64,000 nt of DNA from Lutimonas halocynthiae (GCF_030409835.1 NZ_JAUFQO010000005.1:124001-188000); one strand, 5' to 3'. Shown: positions 16,629 to 26,223, numbered from the stretch's first letter. Notes: generated from the sequence alone by a model not told the origin. Numbers and translations: made by a program.

Positions 16629-17957
16629 ATGGCTGATAAGAATAAGGATGAAGGATTAAAACGTGTTGTAGGCGTAACAGGCTTATCGCTGAATATAATA
16701 AATGGAACAGTTGGCGCAGGTATTTTCGCTTTACCTGCTATCGTCGGAATAGAGTTAGGAGGGTTTAGCGTATTTGCCTATATCTTTTGCGGGATTATGA
16801 TGGCTGCCATCATGCTCTGTTACGCAGAAATTGGTACGCGTATAACCACTGCTGGAGGAAGTTATGCCTATGTGCAAGCTGCCTTTGGAGACTATGCAGG
16901 CTTTATTGTCAGTTGGCTGGCCGTTTTTGGCTGGAGTATTTTAGGAAGCGCAGCATTAATGAATCTTGTTGCCGATTCACTGGCGGTTATATTTCCGATA
17001 TTCGAGAATGCATGGATTCGAGGCTTATTATATTTTATACTTTTGGGCTTTTTAGTTGTCACAAATATTCGTGGAGCTAAAGAAGGTGTTGCCTTAATAG
17101 AGACGATTACTGTAGTAAAATTATTGCCATTATTAGGTATTATTATCTTCGGATTCAGCCTGATAAATTATGAAAATCTGCATTGGGAAAATTTACCATC
17201 CATTTCAACTTTTGGAAACACCACGCTTATTTTATTTTTTGCATTTGCCGGTTTTGAAACGGCATTAGGTGTTAGTGGCGAAATAAAGAATCCTAAACGA
17301 ACTATACCACTAGGAATTTTATTTGGAGGTGGTCTTGTTCTCGTTTTATATTTACTGTTACAAACTGTAACGCAAGGCATTTTGGGTGCTGAAATAGGAG
17401 CGGTTAGAGAAGCGCCTTTAGCGGCAGTTGCAGAAAACATTGTAGGACCAATAGGTGGCACCATTTTATTGGTCGCTGCTGCGATTTCATGTTTTGGGGC
17501 AGTTAGTACAGATGTTTTGAATACACCTCGTGTATTATATGCAGGATCTCATGATGGGTTATTTCCAAAATTCTTAAGTAAGATTCACCCAAAATTTGCT
17601 ACCCCGCATTGGTCCATATTCTGTTTTGCAGGCTTGATTTTTGTTTTTGCGATCTCCGGTGGCTTTGAGCAATTAGCCATATTGGCCAGTGCTGCCATAC
17701 TATTGATTTATTTGCTCGTGATTTTCGCAACGATTAAATTAAGAATGAAAAAACAAGACAGTTCTGAAAAGACTTTTAAAGCACCTGGAGGGTTGATTTT
17801 TCCAATTATTGGTATTGCTTCTATTATTTGGTTGCTTACCAGTCTTAGCGAATGGGAAATCGCGTCAACGCTTATTTTTATTGCGGTTGCCAGTATCGTC
17901 TTCTTTGTAATGAAATGGATTAAAAAAAGACATCAAGAATCTAAGCATAGTACATAG
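16629..17957 (+). CDS. APC family amino acid/polyamine permease
   Basis: A 442-aa transporter with about 12 membrane helices. The first helix carries the unwound substrate site (INGTVGAGIFALP). FFAFAGFETALGVSGEIKNP matches the conserved helix 6 and loop of APC transporters. It is likely an amino-acid uptake or exchange permease; specificity is unknown. A TAGGAG stretch lies about 18 nt before the ATG. Its 3' end faces the only minus-strand gene in the window, 25 nt away. Confidence 0.87.
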   Translation: MADKNKDEGLKRVVGVTGLSLNIINGTVGAGIFALPAIVGIELGGFSVFAYIFCGIMMAAIMLCYAEIGTRITTAGGSYAYVQAAFGDYAGFIVSWLAVFGWSILGSAALMNLVADSLAVIFPIFENAWIRGLLYFILLGFLVVTNIRGAKEGVALIETITVVKLLPLLGIIIFGFSLINYENLHWENLPSISTFGNTTLILFFAFAGFETALGVSGEIKNPKRTIPLGILFGGGLVLVLYLLLQTVTQGILGAEIGAVREAPLAAVAENIVGPIGGTILLVAAAISCFGAVSTDVLNTPRVLYAGSHDGLFPKFLSKIHPKFATPHWSIFCFAGLIFVFAISGGFEQLAILASAAILLIYLLVIFATIKLRMKKQDSSEKTFKAPGGLIFPIIGIASIIWLLTSLSEWEIASTLIFIAVASIVFFVMKWIKKRHQESKHST

Positions 17958-17982
17958 AATCAAGCTACTGGGGCAAGGTCAA

Positions 17983-18507
17983 TTATTGTAAAGATTGAAA
18001 ACTACTAAATTTGTAATCAGTGTCTTTTGCTAAATTATGACATGCAATACATCGGGCAGTACCTTCTGTTGAGCTTTGATAGGTTCCGTTACGTTTTTCA
18101 AAACTTGCATAACCCCAGTTTCCCGGATTATTAGAGAATTTACTGCTGTCTTTTATCGAATAATCAATTTGTTGAATTTCATTTGCTTCAATCGCTTCAT
18201 TAAATTTTGACATTTTTTTTACACTCCAGGCGATGTTTACTAAGATACTTCCTTCAGGAAAATCTTCTTTTTCATATAGCGCTTTATAGGCTTTTTTATT
18301 GGCTAGAATATAACGAAGTTCATTATTGTCAGTAACATAATGAGTGGCAACAATTTTATAATTTTTATAATCTTTAATTTCTTTAAAACGAAGCCCATTA
18401 TCAGGCATAATTAGATCTGGGACGTCAGAGAATAAAGTATAATCATCGTGTTTTTTACAAGATTGGAGTGATGCCATGACCAATAATAGAAGTATGATAT
18501 TTTTCAA
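17983..18507 (-). CDS. Cytochrome P460-like c-type heme lipoprotein
   Basis: A 174-aa lipoprotein (lipobox LQS-C17). The body (KNYKIVATHYVTDNNELRYI, FPEGSILVNIAWSVKK, WGYASFEKRNGTY) matches the cytochrome P460 domain, and the single heme-binding motif CIACH lies at residues 153-157, as expected near the C-terminus. True P460 enzymes oxidise hydroxylamine or are related to the NO-binding cytochrome c'-beta; the heme-crosslinking Lys cannot be assigned without alignment. It is the only gene on this strand, convergent with the APC permease, with a 353-nt gap behind it. Confidence 0.82.
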   Translation of the reverse strand: MKNIILLLLVMASLQSCKKHDDYTLFSDVPDLIMPDNGLRFKEIKDYKNYKIVATHYVTDNNELRYILANKKAYKALYEKEDFPEGSILVNIAWSVKKMSKFNEAIEANEIQQIDYSIKDSSKFSNNPGNWGYASFEKRNGTYQSSTEGTARCIACHNLAKDTDYKFSSFQSLQ

Positions 18508-18860
18508 ATTGATTTGGATTAAAATTTTATCTAAAATAGGCTTTATTATCGATTACATGCTATATTCAGTCTAGATCATCTTTAGGAATATTGATTCCAA
18601 CTCACTTTTCGGCTTCCTAAAATGATGTTTTGAAGTAATTCATGAACAATATACCGGTTATAATGATGTGTTGGATGTTACGCGTTGATCAAATGAAAAA
18701 GTCTGCAGCGATTTTCTAGCATGAAGCAACAGGCATATTCCGTTTTATTTGTTACTTTAGTTGCTCAACAAGGCAATTAACCATGCGGAATCACTTGATT
18801 TCAATTCTGACTATTAATGGGTCATTGAATAAATCTTTAGAGTAGGTAGTTACTGTCTTT
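18508..18860. other. 353-nt divergent gap
   Basis: Must hold the promoters of both the minus-strand P460 gene and the plus-strand channel-like gene. I see no gene, no strong TAnnTTTG box on either strand and no notable repeat. Confidence 0.5.
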
Positions 18861-20714
18861 ATGGATAATAGCTTTATGTTAAAAAAAATATTTCTTTTAG
18901 GTTTTCTTTTTAGCTCTTTTTTAAGTTTTTCTCAAGAAACAAAGTTTAATACCTATTCCCATACCGAGTTATTTGAGATGATAGCAGCCGAAAAGGATTC
19001 GGTTTTTGAATTAAAAGATGCTATCATCATTTTTGATAGAGAAAAAGATTCAATTTCCGGAACGATCTACAATAAGGAAACCAACCAATCAGATTTTATA
19101 AGGACTGACACAATCATTATAAACAAAGCCTTGGATTTTTACAATGTTCATTTTGAACATACAACAGGATACCCGTATATGACAGGAACAATGCATCATA
19201 TAAAGTTTGTTAAGCCAGTTAGTTTTGTCAACACAAGTACTTTAGTCATAAAAAACAGTGTGTTTCTTGATGAATTTGAAATAAGAAGTCATAAAGAAAT
19301 TAGCGAAGGGATAGAATGGCTAGACAAAAATTGGGGTATGTTTTCAGGTTTTATTTCTTTTGATAGCGTTACGTTTAAAAAAAGCCCTAATGTGGCTTTT
19401 CTTTTAGAGAATCATGAATTTTTCACTGCATTGTCAATTACACATTGTGATTTTTACCCACCTGATATGAGTAATGGATCGCGTATATCAGCTAATCATA
19501 TAACTTATGCTGATTTTAAAAATAATACTTTTTATGGAAGTGCAAGAATATACATTGGCTATAATAATGTTCAAAATTTAGATATAGGCTATAATAATTT
19601 CAAAGAATTTAATCCAAGTATTGTTCTGAAAAATTTTAAGGAATCATATGATGTATCCATCATTGGTAACGAGATAAGTGATAGGGTGCCATTTTCAGTT
19701 GATGTTTTAAGCCCAAATTTTGTAATTCCATGGGAGCAATTGAATTCTAAAATTATGTCACCTGAGGGCTATGAATTTTATTTAAGAGGTTTAAATAAAG
19801 AGGTGGGAGGTGATGAGTATGATTGGCGTGATTTATCTAGAATTGATTCGCTACAAAAAGATTATTTTGTCAACAAAATATATATTAAACATAAGAACAG
19901 TTATAAAAAAGAAATACAGTTGCTTGCTAAATTTCGTGATTTTTATGAAGAGCAACACGATCCGGAGGAAGCCAATATGGTTTATATGGCACTTAAGAAT
20001 TTGGAGACTGAGCGTTTAAAATTCCTATATAAATCAAACCCGGCTTTCAAAACCTATTTTAAATGGAAAATCAACCAGTTTTTAAAAGTATTTAGTGACT
20101 ATGGTACCGATCCTTCAAAGGCCATTATTTTTTCTATTTATGTCATCTTGGCTTTTGCTTTTATCTACTTGTTTTTCCCCAATACATGGGATTCTCACGG
20201 AAAAAATAGAATTTTAGACAGGTATAAGTTCTTTATTAAATATATGAATAAAAAGGCCGGTATGCATGAAGTGTATATGGATGAGAAGAAGGAAGCACTT
20301 TTGGAATATGATGAATTCAAGGCGATGGTGCAGTCATCCGGAAAAACGGTGCCCAAATTCTTTACGATTACCGCACTACCAATTTATAAATGGGCTGTTT
20401 CTGGTACAAAACTATCTGTTTCGTTACTTAAAAGAATAGACTTTTTAGAAGGGAATTGGGAGGAGTTACCAGAAAAGAAACGATTTTGGAAAAAAGTACT
20501 TTTAATAAGCGCCTTTTGTGTGGTACTTATTTATGATGTTTTTATAAAAATGCTCAATGCATTAATGCTTTCTGTAAACACGTTTACAACTTTGGGTTTC
20601 GGTGAAATACCAATCAAAGGACTGCCGAGGTACCTGGCTATTATTCAAGGATTTATAGGCTGGTTTATGTTGACCATATTTAGTGTGTCACTGATTACTC
20701 AGTTGCTTAAATAA
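18861..20714 (+). CDS. K+-channel-like membrane protein with exported repeat domain
   Basis: A 617-aa protein. A signal peptide ends at about residue 25 (LSFSQ); the ATG at 18876 would give an even more typical signal. Residues about 60-270 resemble a pentapeptide-like right-handed beta-helix, with a local IGYNN repeat (YIGYNNVQNLDIGYNNFKEF). A charged helical stretch (KDYFVNKIYIKHKNSYKKEI, EEANMVYMALKNLETERLKF) precedes a membrane helix at 421-439. After a roughly 100-residue loop the C-terminus has helix, pore loop and helix, with TTLGFGE at 576-582 matching the K+ selectivity filter T-x-G-[YF]-G-[DE]. The predicted topology is consistent: outside repeats, inside loop, filter facing outside. 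Ligand-gated ion conduction is inferred. Confidence 0.8.
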   Translation: MDNSFMLKKIFLLGFLFSSFLSFSQETKFNTYSHTELFEMIAAEKDSVFELKDAIIIFDREKDSISGTIYNKETNQSDFIRTDTIIINKALDFYNVHFEHTTGYPYMTGTMHHIKFVKPVSFVNTSTLVIKNSVFLDEFEIRSHKEISEGIEWLDKNWGMFSGFISFDSVTFKKSPNVAFLLENHEFFTALSITHCDFYPPDMSNGSRISANHITYADFKNNTFYGSARIYIGYNNVQNLDIGYNNFKEFNPSIVLKNFKESYDVSIIGNEISDRVPFSVDVLSPNFVIPWEQLNSKIMSPEGYEFYLRGLNKEVGGDEYDWRDLSRIDSLQKDYFVNKIYIKHKNSYKKEIQLLAKFRDFYEEQHDPEEANMVYMALKNLETERLKFLYKSNPAFKTYFKWKINQFLKVFSDYGTDPSKAIIFSIYVILAFAFIYLFFPNTWDSHGKNRILDRYKFFIKYMNKKAGMHEVYMDEKKEALLEYDEFKAMVQSSGKTVPKFFTITALPIYKWAVSGTKLSVSLLKRIDFLEGNWEELPEKKRFWKKVLLISAFCVVLIYDVFIKMLNALMLSVNTFTTLGFGEIPIKGLPRYLAIIQGFIGWFMLTIFSVSLITQLLK

Positions 20715-20747
20715 TACAACTCGAATTTAAAATGAATATACAAGATT

Positions 20748-20987
20748 ATGAAAACAATGACCTGTCAACAATTAGGAGGCGCCTGTGATTTGGAGTTCAA
20801 TGCCGATACTTTTGAAGAAATGGCTGAAATGAGTAAGAAGCATGGAATGGATATGTTTCAAAAGAAAGATGCAGCGCATCTAAAAGCTATGAATGATATG
20901 CGGAGTTTGATGAAGACACCTGAGGATATGACCAATTGGTTTGACAAGAAAAGAAAAGAATTTGATGCCTTACCAAATAATAATTAA
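20748..20987 (+). CDS. DUF1059-like small protein
   Basis: A 79-aa soluble protein. The opening MKTMTCQQLGGACDLEFNAD, with its CxxLGG-C pattern, and TFEEMAEMSKKHGMDMF match the DUF1059 family. The C-terminal extension contains MKTPEDMTNWFDKKRKEFD. Function unknown. It is 33 nt after the channel-like gene and 27 nt before the oxidoreductase gene. Confidence 0.65.
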   Translation: MKTMTCQQLGGACDLEFNADTFEEMAEMSKKHGMDMFQKKDAAHLKAMNDMRSLMKTPEDMTNWFDKKRKEFDALPNNN

Positions 20988-21014
20988 TTAAGACATACTA
21001 TAAAATTGTACGAT

Positions 21015-22142
21015 ATGAATAAAGTGACAAGAAGATCTTTCGTTAAAAATATCGGTTTGGGTGTTGGCTCGGCTGCTATTCTACCAACCTTAGTATCTTT
21101 TGAAAATAGTTCTCTGCTGAGTAGCATACCCTACACGGGTAAAAAAATAAATATAGCACTTTGCGGATTAGGGCGATATGCCAACATTCTTGCGGCCGGT
21201 CTTCAGGAAACAGAATTTTGTTCTTTGGCTGGGATCATTACTGGGACACCAGAAAAGGCCAAAAACTGGAAGGATAAATATCAAATCCCTGAGGAAAATA
21301 TCTACAATTATGAAAATTTTGACGAAATCAGTAAAAATAAGGCCATTGATTTGGTCTATGTCGTCTTGCCCAACGGAATGCATAAGGAGTTTACTATAAG
21401 AGCTGCAAAAGCAGGAAAACATGTTATTGTAGAAAAACCTATGGCGAATACTGCAGCTGAGTGCAAGCAAATGATAGATGCTTGCAACAAAGCTGGTGTT
21501 CAATTGGCAGTAGGCTACAGATTGCACTATGAGCCACATCATCTGGAAATTCAAAGATTGGGTCAGGAAAAAATTTTCGGCCCCGTCAGGCATATTGAAG
21601 CTTCTCTTGGGTATAATATAAAAGGAATGCCGGCTGATGATTGGCATTTTAATAAAGCGCTTTCAGGAGGAGGCGTATTAATGAACTTGGGTGTTTATTG
21701 CGTACAAATCAATCGTTACGTTTTAGGAGAAGAACCTGTTTCTGTCACGGCACAATTTTCTCCAAAAACCAAGCCCGAACTCTTTTCTGAAGTTGAAGAA
21801 AATATTAGCTGGCAACTCAATTTTCCCAGCGGAGCAGTGGGTACTTCAACCGCTGCTTCTAATTGCAGAGCCGATCGTTTTTATGCTGCTGCAGAGCAGG
21901 GATTTTTCGAACTATCTCCTGCAATGGGATATGGTCCTTTTAAAGGGAGAACAAGTAAAAAGGAATTTAATTTTCCTGTAATAAATCAACAGGCCATTCA
22001 AATGGATGGGATCTCGAAAGTGATTCTGGATGGGAATAAGCTTCCCAATCATATTTCAGGTGAGGAAGGTTTGAAAGACATGCGTATCATTGACGCGATT
22101 TACAAAGCTGCGGAAACGGGTAAAAAAATCAACTTAATTTAA
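21015..22142 (+). CDS. Gfo/Idh/MocA oxidoreductase with Tat signal
   Basis: A 375-aa NAD(P)-dependent oxidoreductase. An ATG at 21015 is preferred over the TTG at 21006. The N-terminus TRRSFVKNIGLGVGSAAILP is a twin-arginine signal, so the folded, cofactor-loaded enzyme is probably periplasmic, like glucose-fructose oxidoreductase. The Rossmann motif (ALCGLGRYA), the family's EKP motif (VIVEKPMANTAAEC) and the YRLHYEPHH substrate region are present. The substrate is probably a sugar or polyol. Confidence 0.86.
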   Translation: MNKVTRRSFVKNIGLGVGSAAILPTLVSFENSSLLSSIPYTGKKINIALCGLGRYANILAAGLQETEFCSLAGIITGTPEKAKNWKDKYQIPEENIYNYENFDEISKNKAIDLVYVVLPNGMHKEFTIRAAKAGKHVIVEKPMANTAAECKQMIDACNKAGVQLAVGYRLHYEPHHLEIQRLGQEKIFGPVRHIEASLGYNIKGMPADDWHFNKALSGGGVLMNLGVYCVQINRYVLGEEPVSVTAQFSPKTKPELFSEVEENISWQLNFPSGAVGTSTAASNCRADRFYAAAEQGFFELSPAMGYGPFKGRTSKKEFNFPVINQQAIQMDGISKVILDGNKLPNHISGEEGLKDMRIIDAIYKAAETGKKINLI

Positions 22143-22270
22143 TATATAAGGAGTTTGGATAATGTTACTGTTTATTTTTGAAAGGTGATGTTTAGATCAA
22201 TGAATCGGCGAAAAGACAGGGATAGGCTCATTAATAAAAATAATATATCTAGTTCAGTTTAATAGAAATT

Positions 22271-22561
22271 ATGACGGAAGTTGACAAATTAGAATTAATT
22301 AAAACCAGTTGGGAATTGCATAGCCAGGTAGAAGCGAGTTACCTAAATCATAAAGCGAGTCGTGGTGATGATGAATGGTTGGAGAAACAACGCTTTTTAC
22401 TTGCCGATATGGCCTTGCATTTATTGCAAACAGCTATAAAGCCTGGAGATATAAATTTGGAAAGATTGAGAGATAATATTCACGCTGTTTTGACGATTAG
22501 CGATGAGTTTTTACCGAAGGCCGAGCTTAAGGAGGCTACAGCTAAACTTTACGAAGATTAA
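22271..22561 (+). CDS. Small helical hypothetical protein
   Basis: A 96-aa, highly charged, all-helical protein with no signal peptide (KTSWELHSQVEASYLNHKAS, DDEWLEKQRFLLADMALHLL, LERLRDNIHAVLTISDEFLP). Codon use and composition look genuine. I do not recognise the family. A 128-nt gap precedes it and a 64-nt gap follows. Confidence 0.6.
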   Translation: MTEVDKLELIKTSWELHSQVEASYLNHKASRGDDEWLEKQRFLLADMALHLLQTAIKPGDINLERLRDNIHAVLTISDEFLPKAELKEATAKLYED

Positions 22562-22625
22562 AATTCGAAGACCAATCAATATAGAAATATTAACTTAGTA
22601 CAATTCAAAATCAACACCAAGCTCC

Positions 22626-24365
22626 ATGACATTTAAATCATTCATTCACTTCACACTTTTTTTATCCTTTTCATCTATTTTTTCACAGACATATATTACT
22701 AATGTGACTATTGCTGATGTTGAAAAGCAGAAATTAATCCATAACCAGACAGTTGAAATAACCGATGAAATAATTTCAAATATAAAAGGAACAAAGAAAT
22801 TTAAAATTCCTGAAAATGCTAGTATAATAGATGGTTCAGGAAAATTTTTATTCCCGGGATTGACGGATGCACATATCCATTTTTTTCAAAGCGGTGGGCT
22901 GTATGCCCGTCCTGACGCCATTGATTTACGCAAAGTAATGCCATATCACAAGGAACTTGATTTGGTTCACAATTCAATGGAAACGACCTTAAAAAGATAT
23001 TTACAAGTTGGGGTAACAAATGTTATAGATGTAGGCGCATCATATAGCTTTCTCAAGCAAAGAGAGAGTTTTAAAAACAATAACCTTGTGCCTTCCATAT
23101 ATATGACCGGCCCATTACTTACTACTTATGAACCTTCGGTTTATGAAGGTCTGGGTGAAGAAGAACCTTTTAGTCTAGTAGAAACTGTTGAAGATGGAAT
23201 CAAAATGGTTCTAGAGCAACTAGAATATCATCCGGATTTTATTAAGATCTGGTATATCACTTCCAGAGACCCTTTAGAAGTTGAAGCCAGCGCAAGAAAA
23301 AACTTACCAGTCATAAAGGCCATTATTGATGAAGCACATAAGCATGATTTGAAAGTAGCTGTGCATGCCACACAAAGAATTACAGCTCAGCTTGCAGTAG
23401 AAAATGGATGTGATTATTTGGTACATAGTGTTGATGATGAGATTGTTAAAGATGATTTCGTTGCCTTGTTGAAAAAAAACAATACGATACTTTGTCCGAC
23501 CTTGCTAGTTCACATTGGTTATAACAGCACATTTAGTCAAGAATTGAAAATCAGCAATTATGATTTACTTAAGGCTGATCCGAAGCAGTTAGGGACCTTA
23601 TTAGACCTTAATCATCTGTCAGATACTTTATTGGTTAATAATTATAAAAAAGGGGCAAGTTCTGAGCGAAGCAAGGCCCGTTTAAAAAAAACAGACTCTA
23701 TTAGCATGGCCAACCTTAAAATATTAGCAGATGCAGGTGTTTTAATCGCAACGGGTACAGATGCTGGGAATATAGGAACACTGCATGCTTCATCTTATTT
23801 AGCTGAACTGCAGGCAATGAAAAAGAGTGGTTTGTCAAATTGGCAAATATTCCAGGCTTCAACTATTAATGGTGCAAAAGTTTTAGGTAAAGAAAATGAG
23901 TTTGGATCAATTACTGTTGGTAAAAAAGCCAATCTATTGTTATTAAATACCAACCCCATAGAGGAAATAAGCCACATCACATCCCTTGATAAAATAATAA
24001 ATAATGGGGTAGTACTGGAGCCGGATTCTATATTGAAGGAAACACCTTCTGCTCTGGCTCAAAGACAATTAAACGCCTATAATCTTAGAAATATTGATGC
24101 GTTTTTAGAACCTTATGCCGATGACGTCGAAGTTTATAATTATCCGAATGATTTAAGATTCAAAGGAAAAGAAACGATGAGAAAAGGCTATTCTAAGATG
24201 TTTGACAACACACCTAATTTGCACTGTGAATTAATTGGTAGAATTGTTCAGGGCAATGTTGTTATTGATAAAGAAAGAGTTCGATTTGGAGATAAGGTAA
24301 TGGAGGCAGTAGCCATTTATCATATTGAAAATAATAAAATAAAAAAGGTCTATTTCATTCAGTAA
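22626..24365 (+). CDS. Amidohydrolase fused to a SnoaL/NTF2-like domain
   Basis: A 579-aa exported protein (signal ending IFSQ). Residues about 20-465 are an imidazolonepropionase/prolidase-type amidohydrolase: the metal HxH in LTDAHIHFF, VAVHATQR, the HSVDDE region and the catalytic Asp in IATGTDAGN, followed by the barrel-closing GSITVGKKANLLLLNTNP. Residues about 475-579 form a separate cone-shaped NTF2/SnoaL-like domain (ALAQRQLNAYNLRNIDAFL, FKGKETMRKGYSKMF, AVAIYHIENNKIKKVYFI). The substrate is unknown; a cyclic amide or dipeptide is typical for the first domain. The added domain may bind substrate or act as a second enzyme. Confidence 0.85.
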   Translation: MTFKSFIHFTLFLSFSSIFSQTYITNVTIADVEKQKLIHNQTVEITDEIISNIKGTKKFKIPENASIIDGSGKFLFPGLTDAHIHFFQSGGLYARPDAIDLRKVMPYHKELDLVHNSMETTLKRYLQVGVTNVIDVGASYSFLKQRESFKNNNLVPSIYMTGPLLTTYEPSVYEGLGEEEPFSLVETVEDGIKMVLEQLEYHPDFIKIWYITSRDPLEVEASARKNLPVIKAIIDEAHKHDLKVAVHATQRITAQLAVENGCDYLVHSVDDEIVKDDFVALLKKNNTILCPTLLVHIGYNSTFSQELKISNYDLLKADPKQLGTLLDLNHLSDTLLVNNYKKGASSERSKARLKKTDSISMANLKILADAGVLIATGTDAGNIGTLHASSYLAELQAMKKSGLSNWQIFQASTINGAKVLGKENEFGSITVGKKANLLLLNTNPIEEISHITSLDKIINNGVVLEPDSILKETPSALAQRQLNAYNLRNIDAFLEPYADDVEVYNYPNDLRFKGKETMRKGYSKMFDNTPNLHCELIGRIVQGNVVIDKERVRFGDKVMEAVAIYHIENNKIKKVYFIQ

Positions 24366-24408
24366 GGATACCAGCCAGTATTGAATAAAAAAAATAAAAG
24401 TGAATAAC

Positions 24409-25071
24409 ATGGAAACTGACTCATCAAACAATCTAGAAGTTCAAGAATGGCGGACACGCCTGCGATTTCTGGCAGACATTATTTTTGCCACAGCCATGAC
24501 GGTTATGGTTCTCAATTTAGATATTCCTGAATTTGGACATATTACAGACGCCAAAGAGCTAACTACTTTTCTGCTGAAGCAATTAAGTAAGATGTGGGTG
24601 TTTTTTATAGCTTTTATGGTTATTGCGGTTTATTGGATAAAACACTTAGAACATTTCAGTGTTATTAGAATTGTAAACCAAACATTCATTTGGTTTCAGT
24701 TGCTGTTTTTAGTTAGTGTTATGTTGATACCATTTTGGAATTCCTATATAGAGCAGTTTCCTGAGAACATTGCGATTAAAGTATTGTTGAGTATTAATAT
24801 GGTTTTAGTAGGGGTTTTTTCTTTTTTAAGCTTGAATTATGCTGCCAATCCTAAACATCGAATGTTACAAGAAAATGTTACTGACAACAGTATCAAAGAA
24901 GCAAAGAAGCAAATACTCACTGAACCTGTTATAGCTATACTTGCGGCTGGTCTTGCATTTATTAATCCTGTTTTATGGGATGTAGCCTTTATTTTGGTCC
25001 CTGTGTTATTTATGGCAAGAAGAAAGCTCGTGAAAGTTAAATATTTCGGATTAATAAAAACGTCTAATTAA
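24409..25071 (+). CDS. DUF1211/TMEM175-like membrane protein
   Basis: A 220-aa protein with about five or six membrane helices. The first helix RLRFLADIIFATAMTVMVLN matches the TMEM175 K+-channel signature R-x3-FSD-x3-A-x3-T, but FSD is replaced by LAD. The second half (AVYWIKHLEHFSVIRIVNQT, WFQLLFLVSVMLIPF) matches the rest of DUF1211. A GTG at 24400 is possible; I chose the ATG at 24409. Ion conduction is uncertain because of the altered motif. Confidence 0.75.
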   Translation: METDSSNNLEVQEWRTRLRFLADIIFATAMTVMVLNLDIPEFGHITDAKELTTFLLKQLSKMWVFFIAFMVIAVYWIKHLEHFSVIRIVNQTFIWFQLLFLVSVMLIPFWNSYIEQFPENIAIKVLLSINMVLVGVFSFLSLNYAANPKHRMLQENVTDNSIKEAKKQILTEPVIAILAAGLAFINPVLWDVAFILVPVLFMARRKLVKVKYFGLIKTSN

Positions 25072-25146
25072 TAATGGTTTTATACTAAAATGGAGACTAT
25101 ATTTATATGAGAATTATAAAGAACCGGACAAAATAAAAAATTGTTA

Positions 25147-26223
25147 ATGAGGCTATTAAAATGTTTTGCATTAGTTTCTGTTCTCTTTTTGACAACAGAT
25201 TCTTTTGCTCAAGACAGTACTAAAACTGAAAAGCCATTTAAGATTGTACCCCTGATTACGAGTTCACCCTTAATGGGTTTTGGTTTTGGAGCAGCGGTTT
25301 CTTATTTATATGCAACTGATAAAGGAGCATCATCAAAATCGCAATTACAAATAGGAGGTCAATATTCAAACACAGATAGTTATAGCATCTTTCTTAAGAA
25401 CAATGCCTGGTTCAAGAATAATAGAATTTTATCTGCTACGGTGATGACCTATTCGGGAATCAATAATGAATTTACTTCTGATGGAAAAGACGTTGCATAT
25501 AATGTGAATACCTTGTTTATCTCTGAACAGCTCATGTTTAGAGTGGCTGAAGACATTTATCTCGGAGGCCCTTTAAAATACAAGAACATTAAATACAAGG
25601 CTAATAATGATGAAGGAGAAGATTTCCTATACGACAATGGTTTTCAAGATGAAAACTCACTTGGTGTAGGTATTTCTTCAAGCTATGATACCCGTAAGAA
25701 TAAATACTATCCTATGGATGCAGCCTTTGTGAGTTTGAATGTTAATCTAAACCCATCATGGCTGGGTGCAATTGATAATTATAGTTCTCTCATTTTAGAT
25801 GCACGTTATTATGCAAATGGATTTACAGATCATGATGTCTGGGCCTGGCAGGTTTATGGTCAGTATAGTTCTGAGAAAACACCAGACAGTGGTCTTCCAA
25901 CACTTTCGGGTAAGAGTATGCTCAGAGGTTTTCCGGCGGGTCAATTTAAGGCTAAATATATGACAGGGGCCCAATCTGAATACCGTTATACCCCTGGGCA
26001 ATCAAGGTTTCGGATAACCGGTTTTTATGGTCTGGCCAACCTTTCTGGTGGCTCTTACGGCATTGATGATAGATCAAGAGATGATGATGGATGGTATTCA
26101 GCGGGGGGTGTTGGTCTGAGGTACAAATTACAGCAAATTACAGGTGTAGATTTACGACTTGATTTTGTCAGAACGAGCATTGGAGAAAATGCAGTGTATC
26201 TTATGCTGAATCAGGCATTTTAA
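25147..26223 (+). CDS. BamA/TamA family (Omp85-type) outer membrane protein
   Basis: A 358-aa exported beta-barrel protein (signal ending DSFAQ). It begins with PLITSSPLMGFGFGAAVSYL, typical of surface-antigen barrels without POTRA domains. SMLRGFPAG carries the RGF of the Omp85 lid loop, and the protein ends with a terminal Phe (YLMLNQAF), the outer-membrane insertion signal. The ATG at 25147 is preferred to a TTG at 25141. Its role may be lipid, ion or small-molecule passage; unknown. It follows the TMEM175-like gene by 75 nt. Confidence 0.83.
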   Translation: MRLLKCFALVSVLFLTTDSFAQDSTKTEKPFKIVPLITSSPLMGFGFGAAVSYLYATDKGASSKSQLQIGGQYSNTDSYSIFLKNNAWFKNNRILSATVMTYSGINNEFTSDGKDVAYNVNTLFISEQLMFRVAEDIYLGGPLKYKNIKYKANNDEGEDFLYDNGFQDENSLGVGISSSYDTRKNKYYPMDAAFVSLNVNLNPSWLGAIDNYSSLILDARYYANGFTDHDVWAWQVYGQYSSEKTPDSGLPTLSGKSMLRGFPAGQFKAKYMTGAQSEYRYTPGQSRFRITGFYGLANLSGGSYGIDDRSRDDDGWYSAGGVGLRYKLQQITGVDLRLDFVRTSIGENAVYLMLNQAF

